In this document: positions 33,195 to 42,031 of the stretch, one piece after another | Position numbering within the stretch: the first letter of the stretch is position 1 | How the letters are laid out: every line of letters begins with the position of its first letter | NCBI RefSeq assembly: GCF_016907955.1 | Contig: NZ_JAFBCX010000001.1 | Location: forward strand, 1,458,004-1,522,003 | Source of the DNA: Lentzea nigeriaca | GTDB lineage: Bacteria > Actinomycetota > Actinomycetes > Mycobacteriales > Pseudonocardiaceae | Length of the DNA stretch: 64,000 nt | Direction: 5' to 3' | Made by a program: the position numbers and the translations under genes | Notes under the pieces: generated by a model | Seen by the model: only the letters and a program-made list of their open reading frames with translations | Databases searched by the model: none | What the model was told of the DNA's origin: nothing

Positions 33195-33485
33195 ATGTTC
33201 GTCTTCGACGCCGAATTGTGGCTCTGGGATGCCCGACGCATGGACACGTGGACTTTCGTGACGCTGCCGGAGGACGTCTCGGACCAGATCAGCGAACTCG
33301 CCACGCCCGGCGCCGGTTTCGGTTCCGTGAAGGTTCGCGTGGGACTGGGCGCCTCGTCGTGGTCGACGTCGGTGTTCCCGGACAAGCAGTCCGGCTGCTA
33401 CGTGCTGCCGATCAAGGCGGCCGTGCGGAAGAAGAACGACGTGGGGCCGGGCGACGTCGTGGAGGTCACCGTCGAAGTCGTTTAG
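33195..33485 (+). CDS. DUF1905 protein
   Basis: A 96-residue single-domain DUF1905 protein: FDAELWLWDARRMDTWTFVT, VKVRVGLGASSWSTSVFPD, then YVLPIKAAVRKKNDVGPGDV. The family is a small beta-barrel of unknown function, often fused to an OmdA-like (YdeI) domain that is absent here. Its last four bases overlap the convergent nuclease gene. Confidence 0.85.
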   Translation: MFVFDAELWLWDARRMDTWTFVTLPEDVSDQISELATPGAGFGSVKVRVGLGASSWSTSVFPDKQSGCYVLPIKAAVRKKNDVGPGDVVEVTVEVV

Positions 33486-34615
33486 GCGGACCAGTCGATG
33501 TCGGCGTAGATCGCGGCGTGGTCGCTCGCCGCGTGCACCTCGTCGGTCATGGTTTCGTAGACCTCCCAACGGTTTTTGGTCCGCGGACCGCGCCACACGC
33601 CCTTGCGGAAGACGCCACCGCCGATCGCCTTGGCGAACAGCTCCGGGGTGAGCAGGATGTAGTCGATCTTGCCCTTCTCGTTGACGCCGCGATAGGTGCC
33701 GAAGCGGTGGTCCCACTCGAAGTCGGCGTGCTCGCTGATGTCGCGCAGGCCGGTGCGCTGGAACAACGGGCGCAGCGCCTCGCTCTCGGCGGTGTCGTTG
33801 AGGTCGCCGACGACCGCGATGTGCTCGTGGCCCTCGTCGCGCAGGCGGTTCACGATGCGGGCGATGCGGACGGCCTGGCGGAAGCGGCGGCGGGCGCCGA
33901 TCGGGTCGCCGGGAGCGCCGTAGCCCTTGGACTTCAGGTGGTTCACGAGCACCACGACCTCGGGCCCGGCCGGCGTGCGCACGTGGTACTCGGCGCAGTC
34001 GCGGGAGAAGATCACGCCCGAGTTGTCCTTGGCGTACACGTGGGTCCGGATGGTGACGACCTCGTGGGCGTCGCGGGTCAGCAGGCCGACGTTGATGCCG
34101 CGCTCGTCGTTGCCGTCGATGAGGTGGACCTCGTCGTACGGGGTCCAGCCGACGCTTTTGAGCATGCTGGCGGAGAACATGTGCAGCAGCTCGCGTGACT
34201 CGGCCTCGACCACGCCGAGGACGTGGGCCCCGACGTCGCGCATCACCTGGGCGGTGTGGCGGGTGGCGAGCTCGCTGATGGGTTCGGTGGTGAGCTCGAC
34301 CCAGCCGACCCAGGACTCGCGACCGCTTGCCACGACTGAGGTTTCGCCGGTCTTGTGGCGGGCGAGGAACCGGCCGCGGATGCGGCGCAGGATCGCGTAC
34401 CTGCTGCGGTCGCTGCGGAGCAACTCGAGCGTCGCCAGGTGTTCTTTGAGTTCTTCCTTGACTTCCGGCGTGTAGGTGTCGCAGGCGATGAGCTCGTTGA
34501 ACCGGGCGTGGGCAGCCAGCACCGGGGCCGCGTGCCTGGTCGCTCCGCGGCCCATCACCTTGGGGCGCTCGAACATGTTCTCCACGTTGAACGACCCGAT
34601 TCGCGTGATGCTCAT
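33482..34615 (-). CDS. Endonuclease/exonuclease/phosphatase-family protein
   Basis: A 377-residue EEP-superfamily metal-dependent hydrolase. The Asn and Glu of the first motifs are in GSFNVENMFERPK and LGVVEAESRELL, the central motif is VVLVNHLKSKG, the Asp-x-Asn motif is VVGDLNDTAESE and the final His is in AASDHAAIYADI. An unusual insertion at residues about 20-90 separates the first two motifs. There is no signal peptide, so it is cytosolic. Substrate (nucleic acid or phosphodiester) is unknown. Confidence 0.9.
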   Translation of the reverse strand: MSITRIGSFNVENMFERPKVMGRGATRHAAPVLAAHARFNELIACDTYTPEVKEELKEHLATLELLRSDRSRYAILRRIRGRFLARHKTGETSVVASGRESWVGWVELTTEPISELATRHTAQVMRDVGAHVLGVVEAESRELLHMFSASMLKSVGWTPYDEVHLIDGNDERGINVGLLTRDAHEVVTIRTHVYAKDNSGVIFSRDCAEYHVRTPAGPEVVVLVNHLKSKGYGAPGDPIGARRRFRQAVRIARIVNRLRDEGHEHIAVVGDLNDTAESEALRPLFQRTGLRDISEHADFEWDHRFGTYRGVNEKGKIDYILLTPELFAKAIGGGVFRKGVWRGPRTKNRWEVYETMTDEVHAASDHAAIYADIDWSA

Positions 34616-34685
34616 CGATTTCAGGGTCGCATGTGGATATACGGCCGCGCCCTGGTCTGGTCGGGTGATCTTTCGGTCAGGTGGT

Positions 34686-34746
34686 GGAGGGCCCCGTGTG
34701 GCTGGGCTGCCGGACGTCTGATGACTGGGGCCCTCCTGCCATCGGC
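34686..34746. repeat. Perfect 10-bp inverted repeat upstream of the SARP gene
   Basis: ggagggcccc (34686-34695) and ggggccctcc (34737-34746) are exact reverse complements with a 41-base loop, 60-120 bases upstream of the SARP start. A second, shorter repeat (gttgcc...ggcaac, about 34750-34772) follows. It could be an operator, an RNA hairpin in the SARP leader, or a terminator of the divergent direction; no U-run follows. Confidence 0.5.
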
Positions 34747-34805
34747 AAGGTTGCCTCTTTGGTCGGCAACGAACCTAGGATTAACCTTGAATCCGCTGCT
34801 GAGGG

Positions 34806-37430
34806 GTGATCTTGGAGTTCGGGCTGCTCGGTGCCGTGGAGGTGCGCGACCGCGGTGCGCTGGTCGACGTGGGCCACGTCCGGCAACAGTCGGTGCTGGT
34901 CGCGCTGCTGGTCGAGGAGGGACGGCCGGTCCCCGTGGACCGGTTGCTCGACCGCGTCTGGGGCGAGCGGGCGCCGCTGAGGGCCCGCGAGACCCTCTAC
35001 GGGTACGTGTCGAAGCTCCGCAAGCTGCTCGGACTCGACATCGAACGTTCACCCGCCGGCTATCGCCTGAACGTGGCCGCGGCCCAGGTCGACCTGTTGC
35101 GGTTCCGTGCACTCGTGCGGCTGGGCGCGCTCGACGATGCGCTGGCCTTGTGGCGCGGTGACGCGGTGGAAGGGCTCGAGTCGCCGTGGTTCGACGCGTT
35201 GCGGGAAAGCCTGCACGCCGAACGTTTCGCCGCTGAACTGGACCGCAACGACGCGGCGCTCGCGCAGGGGCGTCACGCCGCGCTGCTGCCCGTGTTGCGG
35301 CGCATGGCGGACGAACGGCCGCACGACGAACGCCTTGCCGCGCAACTGATGCTGGCGCTGCACCTGTCGGGCAACGACGCTGAGGCGTTGCGGCAGTACG
35401 AAACCGTGCGCCGAGAGCTCGCCGACGAGCTCGGCGCGGATCCGAGCAAACCGCTGCAGGACGTGCACCAGCGGATCCTCGCTGGAGACGCAGGCCGCGC
35501 GGAGTCCCTGCCGCTGCAGCTGCCCGCGCCGCAGCCGTGGTTCACCGGCCGCGAGGAGGAACTGGCCGCGCTGGACCCGTCGGGAACCGTCGTGATCACC
35601 GTGATCGGCGGCACGGGAGGCATCGGCAAGACCGCGCTGGCGCTGCACTGGGCGCACCGGCACGCCGACGACTTCCCGGACGGCCAGCTGTACGTGAACC
35701 TGCGCGGCTTCGACCCCGCCGCCGAGCCGACGCCGCCGGAGACGGTGCTGCGGGAGTTCCTGGAAGCGCTGGGGGAGGAGATGATTCCCGAGGGACTGGA
35801 CGCGCGGGCCGCACGGTATCGCAGCCTGATGGCGGGCAGGCGGATGCTCGTCGTGCTCGACAACGCCCGGTCCACCGAGCAGGTCATGCCGTTGCTGCCG
35901 GGCCCGGACGCGACGGTGCTGGTCACGAGCAGGCTCAAGCTCGCGGGGCTGGTGGCCGCGCACGGCGCCAGGTCGGTGTCGCTGGATGTGCTGAACGAGG
36001 CCGACGCGCGGGCGTTCCTGCGGGCCAGGCTCGGTGCCGACCGGGTCGCGGCCGAGCAGGAGGTCGTCGCGGACCTCGTGACCTGGTGCGGTGGCCTGCC
36101 GCTGGCGTTGTCGATCGTCGCGGCGCGCGCCGCGATGGAGCCCGACTTCCCGCTGGCGGTGTTCGCGGAGGAACTGCGGGAGCAGCCGCTCGACGCGCTG
36201 GACGCCGGCGAGATCGGCACGAACCTGCGGGCGGTGTTCTCGTGGTCCGCGGCGGCGCTGTCGGACGAGGCGGCGCGGGCGTTCGCGCTGCTCGGCACGG
36301 TGGGCACGGCGGACGTGTCGCTCCCGGCCGTGGCGGCGCTGCTCGACCGGTCCGTCCCGCGAACCAGGATGGTGTTGCGGGAACTGGAGAACACCCATCT
36401 GCTGCAGCAGCACGTGCCCGGCCGGTACCGGATGCACGACCTGGTCGGGCTGTACGCGGCCGACCTGGAGGCCGACGCGGGGTCGCGCCTCCTGGACTTC
36501 TACGCGGCGACCGCGCGGGCCGCGGCGGCGACGCTGGAACCGCACAAGGTGTTGCCGGAACACGAAAGCGGCCACGCTCTGTCCTTTACGGACAAGGCGG
36601 ACGCGATGGCGTGGTTCGACGCGGAGCACGACTGCCTGACGACAACGCAGCGGCGCTCGTTGGACAACGCCGCGTTCGACGTGGCGTGGCTGCTCGGTCG
36701 CACGATGAACAGCTACTACTCGCGTCGCGGCCGGACGTCGGACGACGTCGACGCCTGGCTGATCGCCCTGCGGGCAGCCGAGGTGTTGCAGGACAGCGTG
36801 AAGCAGGCGGCGGCGCACATGTGCCTGGGCCTGGGCTACGTCGAGCTGGGCCAGTCGTCGCTGGGGCACCGCCACTTCGAGCGCAGTCTGGAGCTGTTCG
36901 CGCAGACCGACGACCACGTGGCGCACGGCAGCGCGCACCGGGCGATGGCGTGGGCGGCCGAGTTCGAGGGCGACCTGGGCAAGGCGCTAGAGCACTCGCT
37001 GGCGGGGCTCGCGAAGTTCCGTGCGGCCGGGTCGGAGATCCGCGAGGCGGAGTCGCTGAACGAGGTCGGCTGGCGGTACGCGTGCCTCGGCCGGTACGCG
37101 GAGGCACGCGCCTACTGCGAGGACGCCATGCTGCTCAACGACAAGCTCGGCCACACGGAGGGGGCGGCGGCCACTTTGGACAGTCTGGCGCACATCGCCC
37201 ACCACGACGGCCGGGACGCCGACGCCGTCGCGCACTACCGTGAGGCCCTGGCGCTGTACCGGCAGCTGGACAACTCCGCGGAGGAGGCCACGGTCCTGGA
37301 GCACCTCGGCGACGTGCTGTTCGCGACGGGTTCGGAGGACGAGGCGCGCGAGCAGTGGAGGCGGGCGTTGGAGCTGTACGAGAAGCAGCGCCGCGCGTCG
37401 GAAGCCGCGGCACTGACCGCCCGCCTCTGA
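34806..37430 (+). CDS. SARP/AfsR-type regulator with NB-ARC and TPR domains
   Basis: An 874-residue regulator starting at GTG 34806 (TTG 34812 possible). Residues about 10-90 form the OmpR-like winged helix, 95-235 the bacterial transcriptional activator (BTAD) helical repeat region, and about 267 onward the NB-ARC ATPase with P-loop GGTGGIGKTALAL and Walker B RRMLVVLDNARS. From about residue 655 tetratricopeptide repeats reach the C-terminus. This is the AfsR layout. AfsR-type proteins activate secondary metabolism or morphological genes. No biosynthetic cluster adjoins, so the target is likely elsewhere. Confidence 0.95.
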   Translation: MILEFGLLGAVEVRDRGALVDVGHVRQQSVLVALLVEEGRPVPVDRLLDRVWGERAPLRARETLYGYVSKLRKLLGLDIERSPAGYRLNVAAAQVDLLRFRALVRLGALDDALALWRGDAVEGLESPWFDALRESLHAERFAAELDRNDAALAQGRHAALLPVLRRMADERPHDERLAAQLMLALHLSGNDAEALRQYETVRRELADELGADPSKPLQDVHQRILAGDAGRAESLPLQLPAPQPWFTGREEELAALDPSGTVVITVIGGTGGIGKTALALHWAHRHADDFPDGQLYVNLRGFDPAAEPTPPETVLREFLEALGEEMIPEGLDARAARYRSLMAGRRMLVVLDNARSTEQVMPLLPGPDATVLVTSRLKLAGLVAAHGARSVSLDVLNEADARAFLRARLGADRVAAEQEVVADLVTWCGGLPLALSIVAARAAMEPDFPLAVFAEELREQPLDALDAGEIGTNLRAVFSWSAAALSDEAARAFALLGTVGTADVSLPAVAALLDRSVPRTRMVLRELENTHLLQQHVPGRYRMHDLVGLYAADLEADAGSRLLDFYAATARAAAATLEPHKVLPEHESGHALSFTDKADAMAWFDAEHDCLTTTQRRSLDNAAFDVAWLLGRTMNSYYSRRGRTSDDVDAWLIALRAAEVLQDSVKQAAAHMCLGLGYVELGQSSLGHRHFERSLELFAQTDDHVAHGSAHRAMAWAAEFEGDLGKALEHSLAGLAKFRAAGSEIREAESLNEVGWRYACLGRYAEARAYCEDAMLLNDKLGHTEGAAATLDSLAHIAHHDGRDADAVAHYREALALYRQLDNSAEEATVLEHLGDVLFATGSEDEAREQWRRALELYEKQRRASEAAALTARL

Positions 37431-37576
37431 ACTCGGCGCACCTGGCGTCCGCTCTCGATCAGCTCGCCGGTGAACGAGTCGAGCGCCTCGGCGAACTCGC
37501 GCTGGTCCGGCTCGTGCCAGTCCTCGAGCCGATCGAGCAGCCACGACCGCCGCGCGTGCCCGAGCTGCGTGAACAC
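37431..37576 (-). pseudogene. MarR-family regulator, C-terminal fragment
   Basis: The minus strand here reads TQLGHARRSWLLDRLEDWHE then PDQREFAEALDSFTGELIES, which resembles the dimerisation end of actinobacterial MarR proteins. There is no winged-helix part upstream, and the frame runs on into the antisense of the SARP gene without its own stop. I treat it as a fragment left by deletion. Confidence 0.4.
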
Positions 37577-37631
37577 AGATCATGATGCTCCCGCCGCCGG
37601 ACCACGTTCGGAGTTCGCCGCCGAACGGCCG

Positions 37632-37878
37632 ATGATCGTGTTCACCTGGCATTCCGGGTCCGGGACGCTGGGCCGCGGCGAGTGGGCCGGGGAGGGCACG
37701 CTGCTCCGCGAGCATGCCGAGTCGGAGGAGCACTACGAGTTCGCCCGGGCCACGATGCGCGAGACGTTCGGCGGTCGTGGCGCACGGCTTCCGGGTCACG
37801 TATCCCGACCAGGCCGAACGTGACGCCGCGCTGGAAGCGGCCGTGGCACGGATGATCGCGCAGCAGAGCGAGGACTAG
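37632..37878 (+). pseudogene. Small hypothetical protein with one frameshift
   Basis: ATG 37632 opens a frame reading MIVFTWHSGSGTLGRGEWAG and EEHYEFARATMRETFGG. It then loses sense, while a frame shifted by one base at about 37770 continues convincingly as VVAHGFRVTYPDQAERDAAL and ends at TAG 37878. Joined, it is a protein of about 80 residues of no known family. A single extra base explains it; it may be a recent pseudogene or a sequencing error. Confidence 0.4.
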
Positions 37879-37909
37879 GCTCGGAGGCCATCACCCGAAG
37901 GAGGCCGTC

Positions 37910-38242
37910 TTGATCTTCATCACCGCCAAGTTCCGGGTCCTGCCCGAGTACGCGGACACCTGGCCGGAAATCTCCCGTGCCTTCACCGAGGCCACCCGTG
38001 CCGAGCCCGGCTGCCTGTGGTTCGACTGGTCGCGCAGTCTCGACGACGAGACCGAGTACGTGCTCGTCGAGGCCTTCCGCGACGGTGACGCGGGCGCGGC
38101 GCACGTGCAGTCGGCGCACTTCAAGGTCGCACAGGCCGAGCTGCCGCCGTACCTGCAGGAGACGCCGAAGATCGTGAACGCGGTGCTGGAGCAGGACGAC
38201 TGGTCGCTGCTGGGTGAGATGGAGGTTGCGCCACGCGGGTGA
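37910..38242 (+). CDS. Antibiotic-biosynthesis-monooxygenase (ABM)-domain protein
   Basis: A 110-residue ABM-fold protein: FITAKFRVLPEYADTWPEIS, EPGCLWFDWSRSLDD, YVLVEAFRDGDAGAAHVQSA, then HFKVAQAELPPYL. The start is TTG 37910, six bases after gaaggagg; no ATG or GTG fits as well. Such small dimeric proteins may be cofactor-free oxygenases (ActVA-Orf6, YgiN) or ligand-binding. It is possibly co-transcribed with the downstream oxidoreductase genes. Confidence 0.88.
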   Translation: MIFITAKFRVLPEYADTWPEISRAFTEATRAEPGCLWFDWSRSLDDETEYVLVEAFRDGDAGAAHVQSAHFKVAQAELPPYLQETPKIVNAVLEQDDWSLLGEMEVAPRG

Positions 38243-38283
38243 GAGGCCGGGCGTGAGGCGGCCGGGCGGTCGAGGATGGCCCG

Positions 38284-38565
38284 ATGGACGCCTTCGTGGA
38301 GTTGTCCGCCGAGCTGACCGGGTTCTCGGCGGAGGAGCTGAGGTCGACCGGACTGGTCGAGCAGTACGCGGAGCTGGCACGGCACGCCGTGCCGGCCGAG
38401 ATCATCCAACTCTGGTACACCGGCGTGTGGCGCGGGGGCATCCCGAGCGCCCGCGCGTACGCCGAGGGGCTCGCGTGGAAGGCCGTCGGGGTGGCCGCGC
38501 CGGGCACGGCAGGTCCCGGCTTCGGCAGCTGGGAACACAGACCCCGCAGAAGCAGCGCCTTATGA
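38284..38565 (+). CDS. Small-subunit-like partner of the GMC oxidoreductase
   Basis: A 93-residue acidic protein: MDAFVELSAELTGFSAEELR, STGLVEQYAELARHAV, then LWYTGVWRGGIPSARAYAEG. It resembles the small subunits (sorbitol dehydrogenase/gluconate 2-dehydrogenase subunit 3 type) found before GMC-type dehydrogenases, but it lacks a signal peptide. Its stop overlaps the ATG of the next gene (atga), which strongly suggests a two-subunit enzyme. Confidence 0.75.
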   Translation: MDAFVELSAELTGFSAEELRSTGLVEQYAELARHAVPAEIIQLWYTGVWRGGIPSARAYAEGLAWKAVGVAAPGTAGPGFGSWEHRPRRSSAL

Positions 38566-40250
38566 GGGCCGTGGTCGTCGGCGCCGGGTTCGCCGGGTCG
38601 CTGATCGCGAAAGCGCTGGGGGACAACGGTTTCGGAGTCATCGTGCTCGAAGCCGGGACCGAGGCGAACCACGACGAGGCGGTGCACGCGTTCCGGACCG
38701 CGCTCGTCAAGACGCCGCTCGCGCCGTATCGCCGGACGGTGGCGGCGCCGTCGAGCGACTACCTGACCAACACCGGGCGGTTCGCCTACGCGAGCCCGTA
38801 CCTGCGGATGAACGGCGGCACCGGCACCGTCTGGACCGGCATCACGCCCCGCATGCACCCCGAGGACTTCCGGACCGCGGACCTGGGCCGCGGCCGCAAC
38901 TGGCCGATCGGCTACGACGACCTGGAGCCCTACTACCGCGCGGCGGAGTGGGAGATCGGGGTCGCGGCCGACGCCGACGAGCAGCGGCAGCACGTTCCGG
39001 TCGCCGAGGGTTACGTCTATCCGATGCACGCCTTGCCGCGCACGTACCTCGACCACGCCGTGGCGTCCGTTGTGGACGGTGCGAGCATCGACGGGCACGA
39101 GCTGCTGGTCGTCGGCACTCCGCAAGCGCGCAACGGGGTTCCTGCCAAGGGATACCGGCCGGACGGCAACCGCTGTGCCGGGTTCGCGAGCTGCGTGCCG
39201 GTGTGCCCGGAGAACGCCAAGTACACGCCGCACCGCACGCAGAAACGCTGGTCGCACAACGTCGAGCTGCGCACCCGCTGCGTGGTGAACCGGGTCCACG
39301 CCGACGCGTTCGGGCGCATCACCAAGGTCAGCTACCAGCGCTACGAGGACGACATGACCGGCCGCCACACCCGGCACGAGGTCGAGGCCGACGTAGTCGT
39401 GCTCGCCGCGCACGCCATCGAGAACGCCAAGCTGCTGCTCATGTCCGGCCTGGCGAACAGCAGCGACCAGGTCGGCCGCAACCTCATGGACCACCCCGCC
39501 CTGCTCACGTGGGCGTTGATGCCGCACCCGATCGGGCCGTTCCGCGGACCGGGGTCGACGACGAGCATCGAGGCGTTCCGCGCAGGACCGGAACGCGGCG
39601 AGCGGGCACCGTTCCGCATCGAGATCGGCAACTGGGGCTGGGGCTGGTCGGCGGGCAGCCCGGACAGCGACACCGCGGAGTTCGTCGCGGCGGGCCTGCG
39701 CGGCAGGGCGCTGCGTCAGGCAGTGGCGGACCGGGTCGGCCGGCAGTTCACGCTGCAGTTCGAGATCGAGCAGGAGGCCGACCCCGCGAACCGCGTCACG
39801 CTCGGACCCGACCGCGACGCGCTCGGCAACCCGCGGCCGAGCATCCACTACGACCTCTCGGACTACGTGAAGGACGGTCTGCTGGCCGCGAAACGGGTGT
39901 CGGACCGGCTGTTCGAGATGCTCGGTGCCGAGGACTACACGTCGTACAAGCCGGACGACGAGCGGTACTTCGAGCACGACGGCGAGCCGCTGCGCTACTG
40001 GGGCGCCGGGCACGGCGGCGGCACGCACGTGATGGGGTCGTCGCCGCGGGACTCGGTCGTGGACCAGTGGCAACGCTGCTGGGATCACCCCAACCTGTAC
40101 GCCGTGGGTTGCGGCAGCATGCCGTCGCTCGGCACGTCCAACCCGTCGCTCACGATGGCAGCGCTCGCTCTGCGGACGGCCGACCATCTGGTGTCACGCC
40201 GCGCCGGACTGCTCGCTGAACCAGCAGGATCGCGGCCGCCACCGCGATGA
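38562..40250 (+). CDS. GMC-type FAD oxidoreductase, large subunit
   Basis: A 562-residue flavoenzyme. FAD binds at VVVGAGFAGSLIAKAL (residues 4-19) and the GMC C-terminal signature GTSNPSLTMAALALR is present; GHGGGTHVMG lies before it. A Cys cluster CAGFASCVPVCPENAKY (Cys about 206, 212, 216) is typical of gluconate- and fructose-dehydrogenase-like GMC enzymes. The substrate is probably a sugar or polyol, but this is inference. The last about 20 residues look non-conserved and overlap the antisense membrane-protein remnant, so the original stop may have been earlier. Confidence 0.9.
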   Translation: MRAVVVGAGFAGSLIAKALGDNGFGVIVLEAGTEANHDEAVHAFRTALVKTPLAPYRRTVAAPSSDYLTNTGRFAYASPYLRMNGGTGTVWTGITPRMHPEDFRTADLGRGRNWPIGYDDLEPYYRAAEWEIGVAADADEQRQHVPVAEGYVYPMHALPRTYLDHAVASVVDGASIDGHELLVVGTPQARNGVPAKGYRPDGNRCAGFASCVPVCPENAKYTPHRTQKRWSHNVELRTRCVVNRVHADAFGRITKVSYQRYEDDMTGRHTRHEVEADVVVLAAHAIENAKLLLMSGLANSSDQVGRNLMDHPALLTWALMPHPIGPFRGPGSTTSIEAFRAGPERGERAPFRIEIGNWGWGWSAGSPDSDTAEFVAAGLRGRALRQAVADRVGRQFTLQFEIEQEADPANRVTLGPDRDALGNPRPSIHYDLSDYVKDGLLAAKRVSDRLFEMLGAEDYTSYKPDDERYFEHDGEPLRYWGAGHGGGTHVMGSSPRDSVVDQWQRCWDHPNLYAVGCGSMPSLGTSNPSLTMAALALRTADHLVSRRAGLLAEPAGSRPPPR

Positions 40251-40478
40251 CGGCGACGCCGTTGCCGAACGCCCAGAGCACCGCGTGATGGTGCACGACC
40301 TCACGGGAGGGGGCCGGGTCGCGGAACACGGGGTTGACGTGCGTCATCAGCAGGACCTACACCGCGATGCACCCCAGCGCACGCGTGACGACCGCCAGGA
40401 CCACCGCGAGCGACCCCCACGGCAGGTAGTAGTAGACCGGGCTGCGAGCCGCGAACACGCCGACCAGCGAGCAGGGGC
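40150..40478 (-). pseudogene. Membrane protein remnant interrupted by an in-frame TAG
   Basis: One minus-strand frame reads VFAARSPVYYYLPWGSLAVV, VVTRALGCIAV, then TAG (40357-40359), VLLMTHVNPVFRDPAPSREV and a helix WAFGNGVAVIAVAAAILLVQ. Both sides look like one integral membrane protein with several helices and a conserved-looking loop, broken by a single amber codon. The 5' end is missing beyond about 40478. The 3' end overlaps the GMC gene by 101 bases. Confidence 0.55.
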
Positions 40479-40597
40479 ACGGCGAGCCGGGAAAAGATCA
40501 CCTGGCCATGATGGCGAAAAATGTCGAATGCGCCGCGACGCCGATCGACGCAGGGGTGGGCAGCCGACGCTGCCGCTCGAACACCTAAGGAGAGACC

Positions 40598-40972
40598 ATG
40601 CGTTTCATGTTGATCCACCGGGTCCTGGAGGACGACCCGGCGTCGTGGGAGCCGAACCCCGAGCTCATCGACCGGATGAACGCGTTCGTCGAGAAGACGT
40701 CCGCGAACGGTGTGCTGCTCGGCGCCGAGGGCGTACAGAAGTCCGGCGCGGTCGTGCGCAGGCGCGGTGCGGCGGTCAAGGCGATCGACGGGCCGTTCGC
40801 CGAGGCCAAGGAGGTCGTCGGCGGGTTCGTGCTGATCAAGGCGAACGACCTCACAGAGGCAACGGCCGTCGCAGAGGAGTACATCACCTGCTTCGCGGGC
40901 GTCGAGGAGATGTCGATCGAGGTGCGTCAGGTCGTCGAGGCGGAGGACATCGAGCCCTACCTCGCCAAGTAA
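40598..40972 (+). CDS. YCII-related (DGPF-domain) protein
   Basis: A 124-residue protein of the YCII/DGPF family: MRFMLIHRV start, LIDRMNAFVEKTSANGVLLG, the DGPFAEAKEVVGGFVLIKA signature that names the family, and a C-terminal IEVRQVVEAEDI strand. Such proteins are often encoded next to ECF sigma factors, but none is nearby. The function is unknown. The RBS aaggaga is five bases before the ATG. It overlaps the convergent hypothetical gene by 16 bases. Confidence 0.9.
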   Translation: MRFMLIHRVLEDDPASWEPNPELIDRMNAFVEKTSANGVLLGAEGVQKSGAVVRRRGAAVKAIDGPFAEAKEVVGGFVLIKANDLTEATAVAEEYITCFAGVEEMSIEVRQVVEAEDIEPYLAK

Positions 40973-41298
40973 CGCAGCTCGGCGACGAACCACTCGCCTC
41001 CGGCGAACACGGTCCGCCCCTGGTGGAGCCGCACGTCCTCGACGTCCAGAGCAGGGAGGACGTGCGGCCCGTCCAGCTCCGGCGAACAGCCCGCGACCGT
41101 GCGCACGCTGACGTCGTCTGGCGGGATGTCCGCGAGTGCGGGGAGACGCTCGCCGAGGTCCTTCAGCTCCACCGGCCGGTTGCGGCAGTAGGACCGTCCG
41201 ATGTTCGTCAGCCGGTGCACGGGCGACACCGGGCGGTAGACCCAGCCGCCGCGGTGCTCCGAGATGAACCGCGGCTCGCTGCCGTCGAGCCAGTCCAT
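40957..41298 (-). CDS. Hypothetical protein
   Basis: About 113 residues from ATG 41298. I know no family for it: MDWLDGSEPRFISEHRGGWV, VHRLTNIGRSYCRNRPVELK, then FAGGEWFVAELRYLAR. The N-terminus may be incomplete, because a second frame upstream (TFRSGEEIVLADVGQRHG, around 41310-41365) also looks coding and could be its lost start after a frameshift. It lies 67 bases after the FMN reductase gene on the same strand. Confidence 0.5.
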   Translation of the reverse strand: MDWLDGSEPRFISEHRGGWVYRPVSPVHRLTNIGRSYCRNRPVELKDLGERLPALADIPPDDVSVRTVAGCSPELDGPHVLPALDVEDVRLHQGRTVFAGGEWFVAELRYLAR

Positions 41299-41365
41299 CC
41301 CGCCTTCCGTGCCGCTGGCCCACGTCGGCGAGCACGATCTCCTCACCGGAGCGGAAGGTCGTGCC

Positions 41366-42031
41366 CTACGCGTGACCGCCCGCGGCAAGGCGCATCAGGT
41401 CCGAGTCGAGGTCGATCGACAGCTCGGTGCCGCCCGCACTGCCGAACTCGTGCTGGTAGCGGCCCCACGACTCGGAACGCACCTGCTTCTCGAACCCGGC
41501 GGCCATGAGCGCCACCAGTTCGAGGGCAGCGCGGTCGATGCGCTGGTTGAGCGCGTTGTCCTGCCAGTCCTCGGTCGAGGCGAACAGCGACGTCGGTACC
41601 ACGATCGTCCGCAGGTAGGCGAAGAGCCCGCGCATCTGGTCGTCGACCACGAGCGCGTGCCTCGCCGTGCCGGCGGTCGCGGCGAGCACGACGGGCTTCG
41701 CGATCAGCAGGTCGTTGTCGAGGATCTGGAAGAACGACGTGAACAGCCCGCTCGCGCCCGCCTTGTAGACGGGAGTGCTCGCGACGATGCCGTCAGCGTG
41801 CTGCAGAGCCGTGATCGCCTTCTGCAGCTTGGGGCCGATGTGGGTGGACACCAGCGCGTTGGCGATCTCCGAAGCCAGCTCGCGCAGCTCGACGACCTGG
41901 ATGTCGACCTTGTACTGCTTCTCGGCCGCGAGCGTCGCGACGCGCTGGGCGGCGCGGTCGGCGAGCAGGCGGGTGGACGACGGGTCGCTCGTGCCGGCCG
42001 AGACGACCACGAGCTTGAACTGTTCGGTCAT
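41366..42031 (-). CDS. NADPH-dependent FMN reductase (CE1759-like)
   Basis: A 221-residue flavodoxin-fold reductase. The FMN-phosphate loop is VVSAGTSDPSSTRLLADRAA, and HADGIVASTPVYKAGASGLF is the second flavin segment. It supplies reduced flavin, almost certainly to the LLM monooxygenase encoded two genes upstream. Its ATG overlaps the stop of the MarR gene by four bases. Confidence 0.92.
   Translation of the reverse strand: MTEQFKLVVVSAGTSDPSSTRLLADRAAQRVATLAAEKQYKVDIQVVELRELASEIANALVSTHIGPKLQKAITALQHADGIVASTPVYKAGASGLFTSFFQILDNDLLIAKPVVLAATAGTARHALVVDDQMRGLFAYLRTIVVPTSLFASTEDWQDNALNQRIDRAALELVALMAAGFEKQVRSESWGRYQHEFGSAGGTELSIDLDSDLMRLAAGGHA

Noticed and set aside
35049..36938. 629-codon minus-strand frame opposite the SARP gene
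   Set aside because: Antisense of clear NB-ARC and BTAD domains; no recognisable domain of its own.
34806..37430. SARP gene as a sign of an antibiotic cluster in this window
   Set aside because: No PKS, NRPS, terpene or RiPP core genes lie within the window; isolated SARPs of the AfsR type are common.
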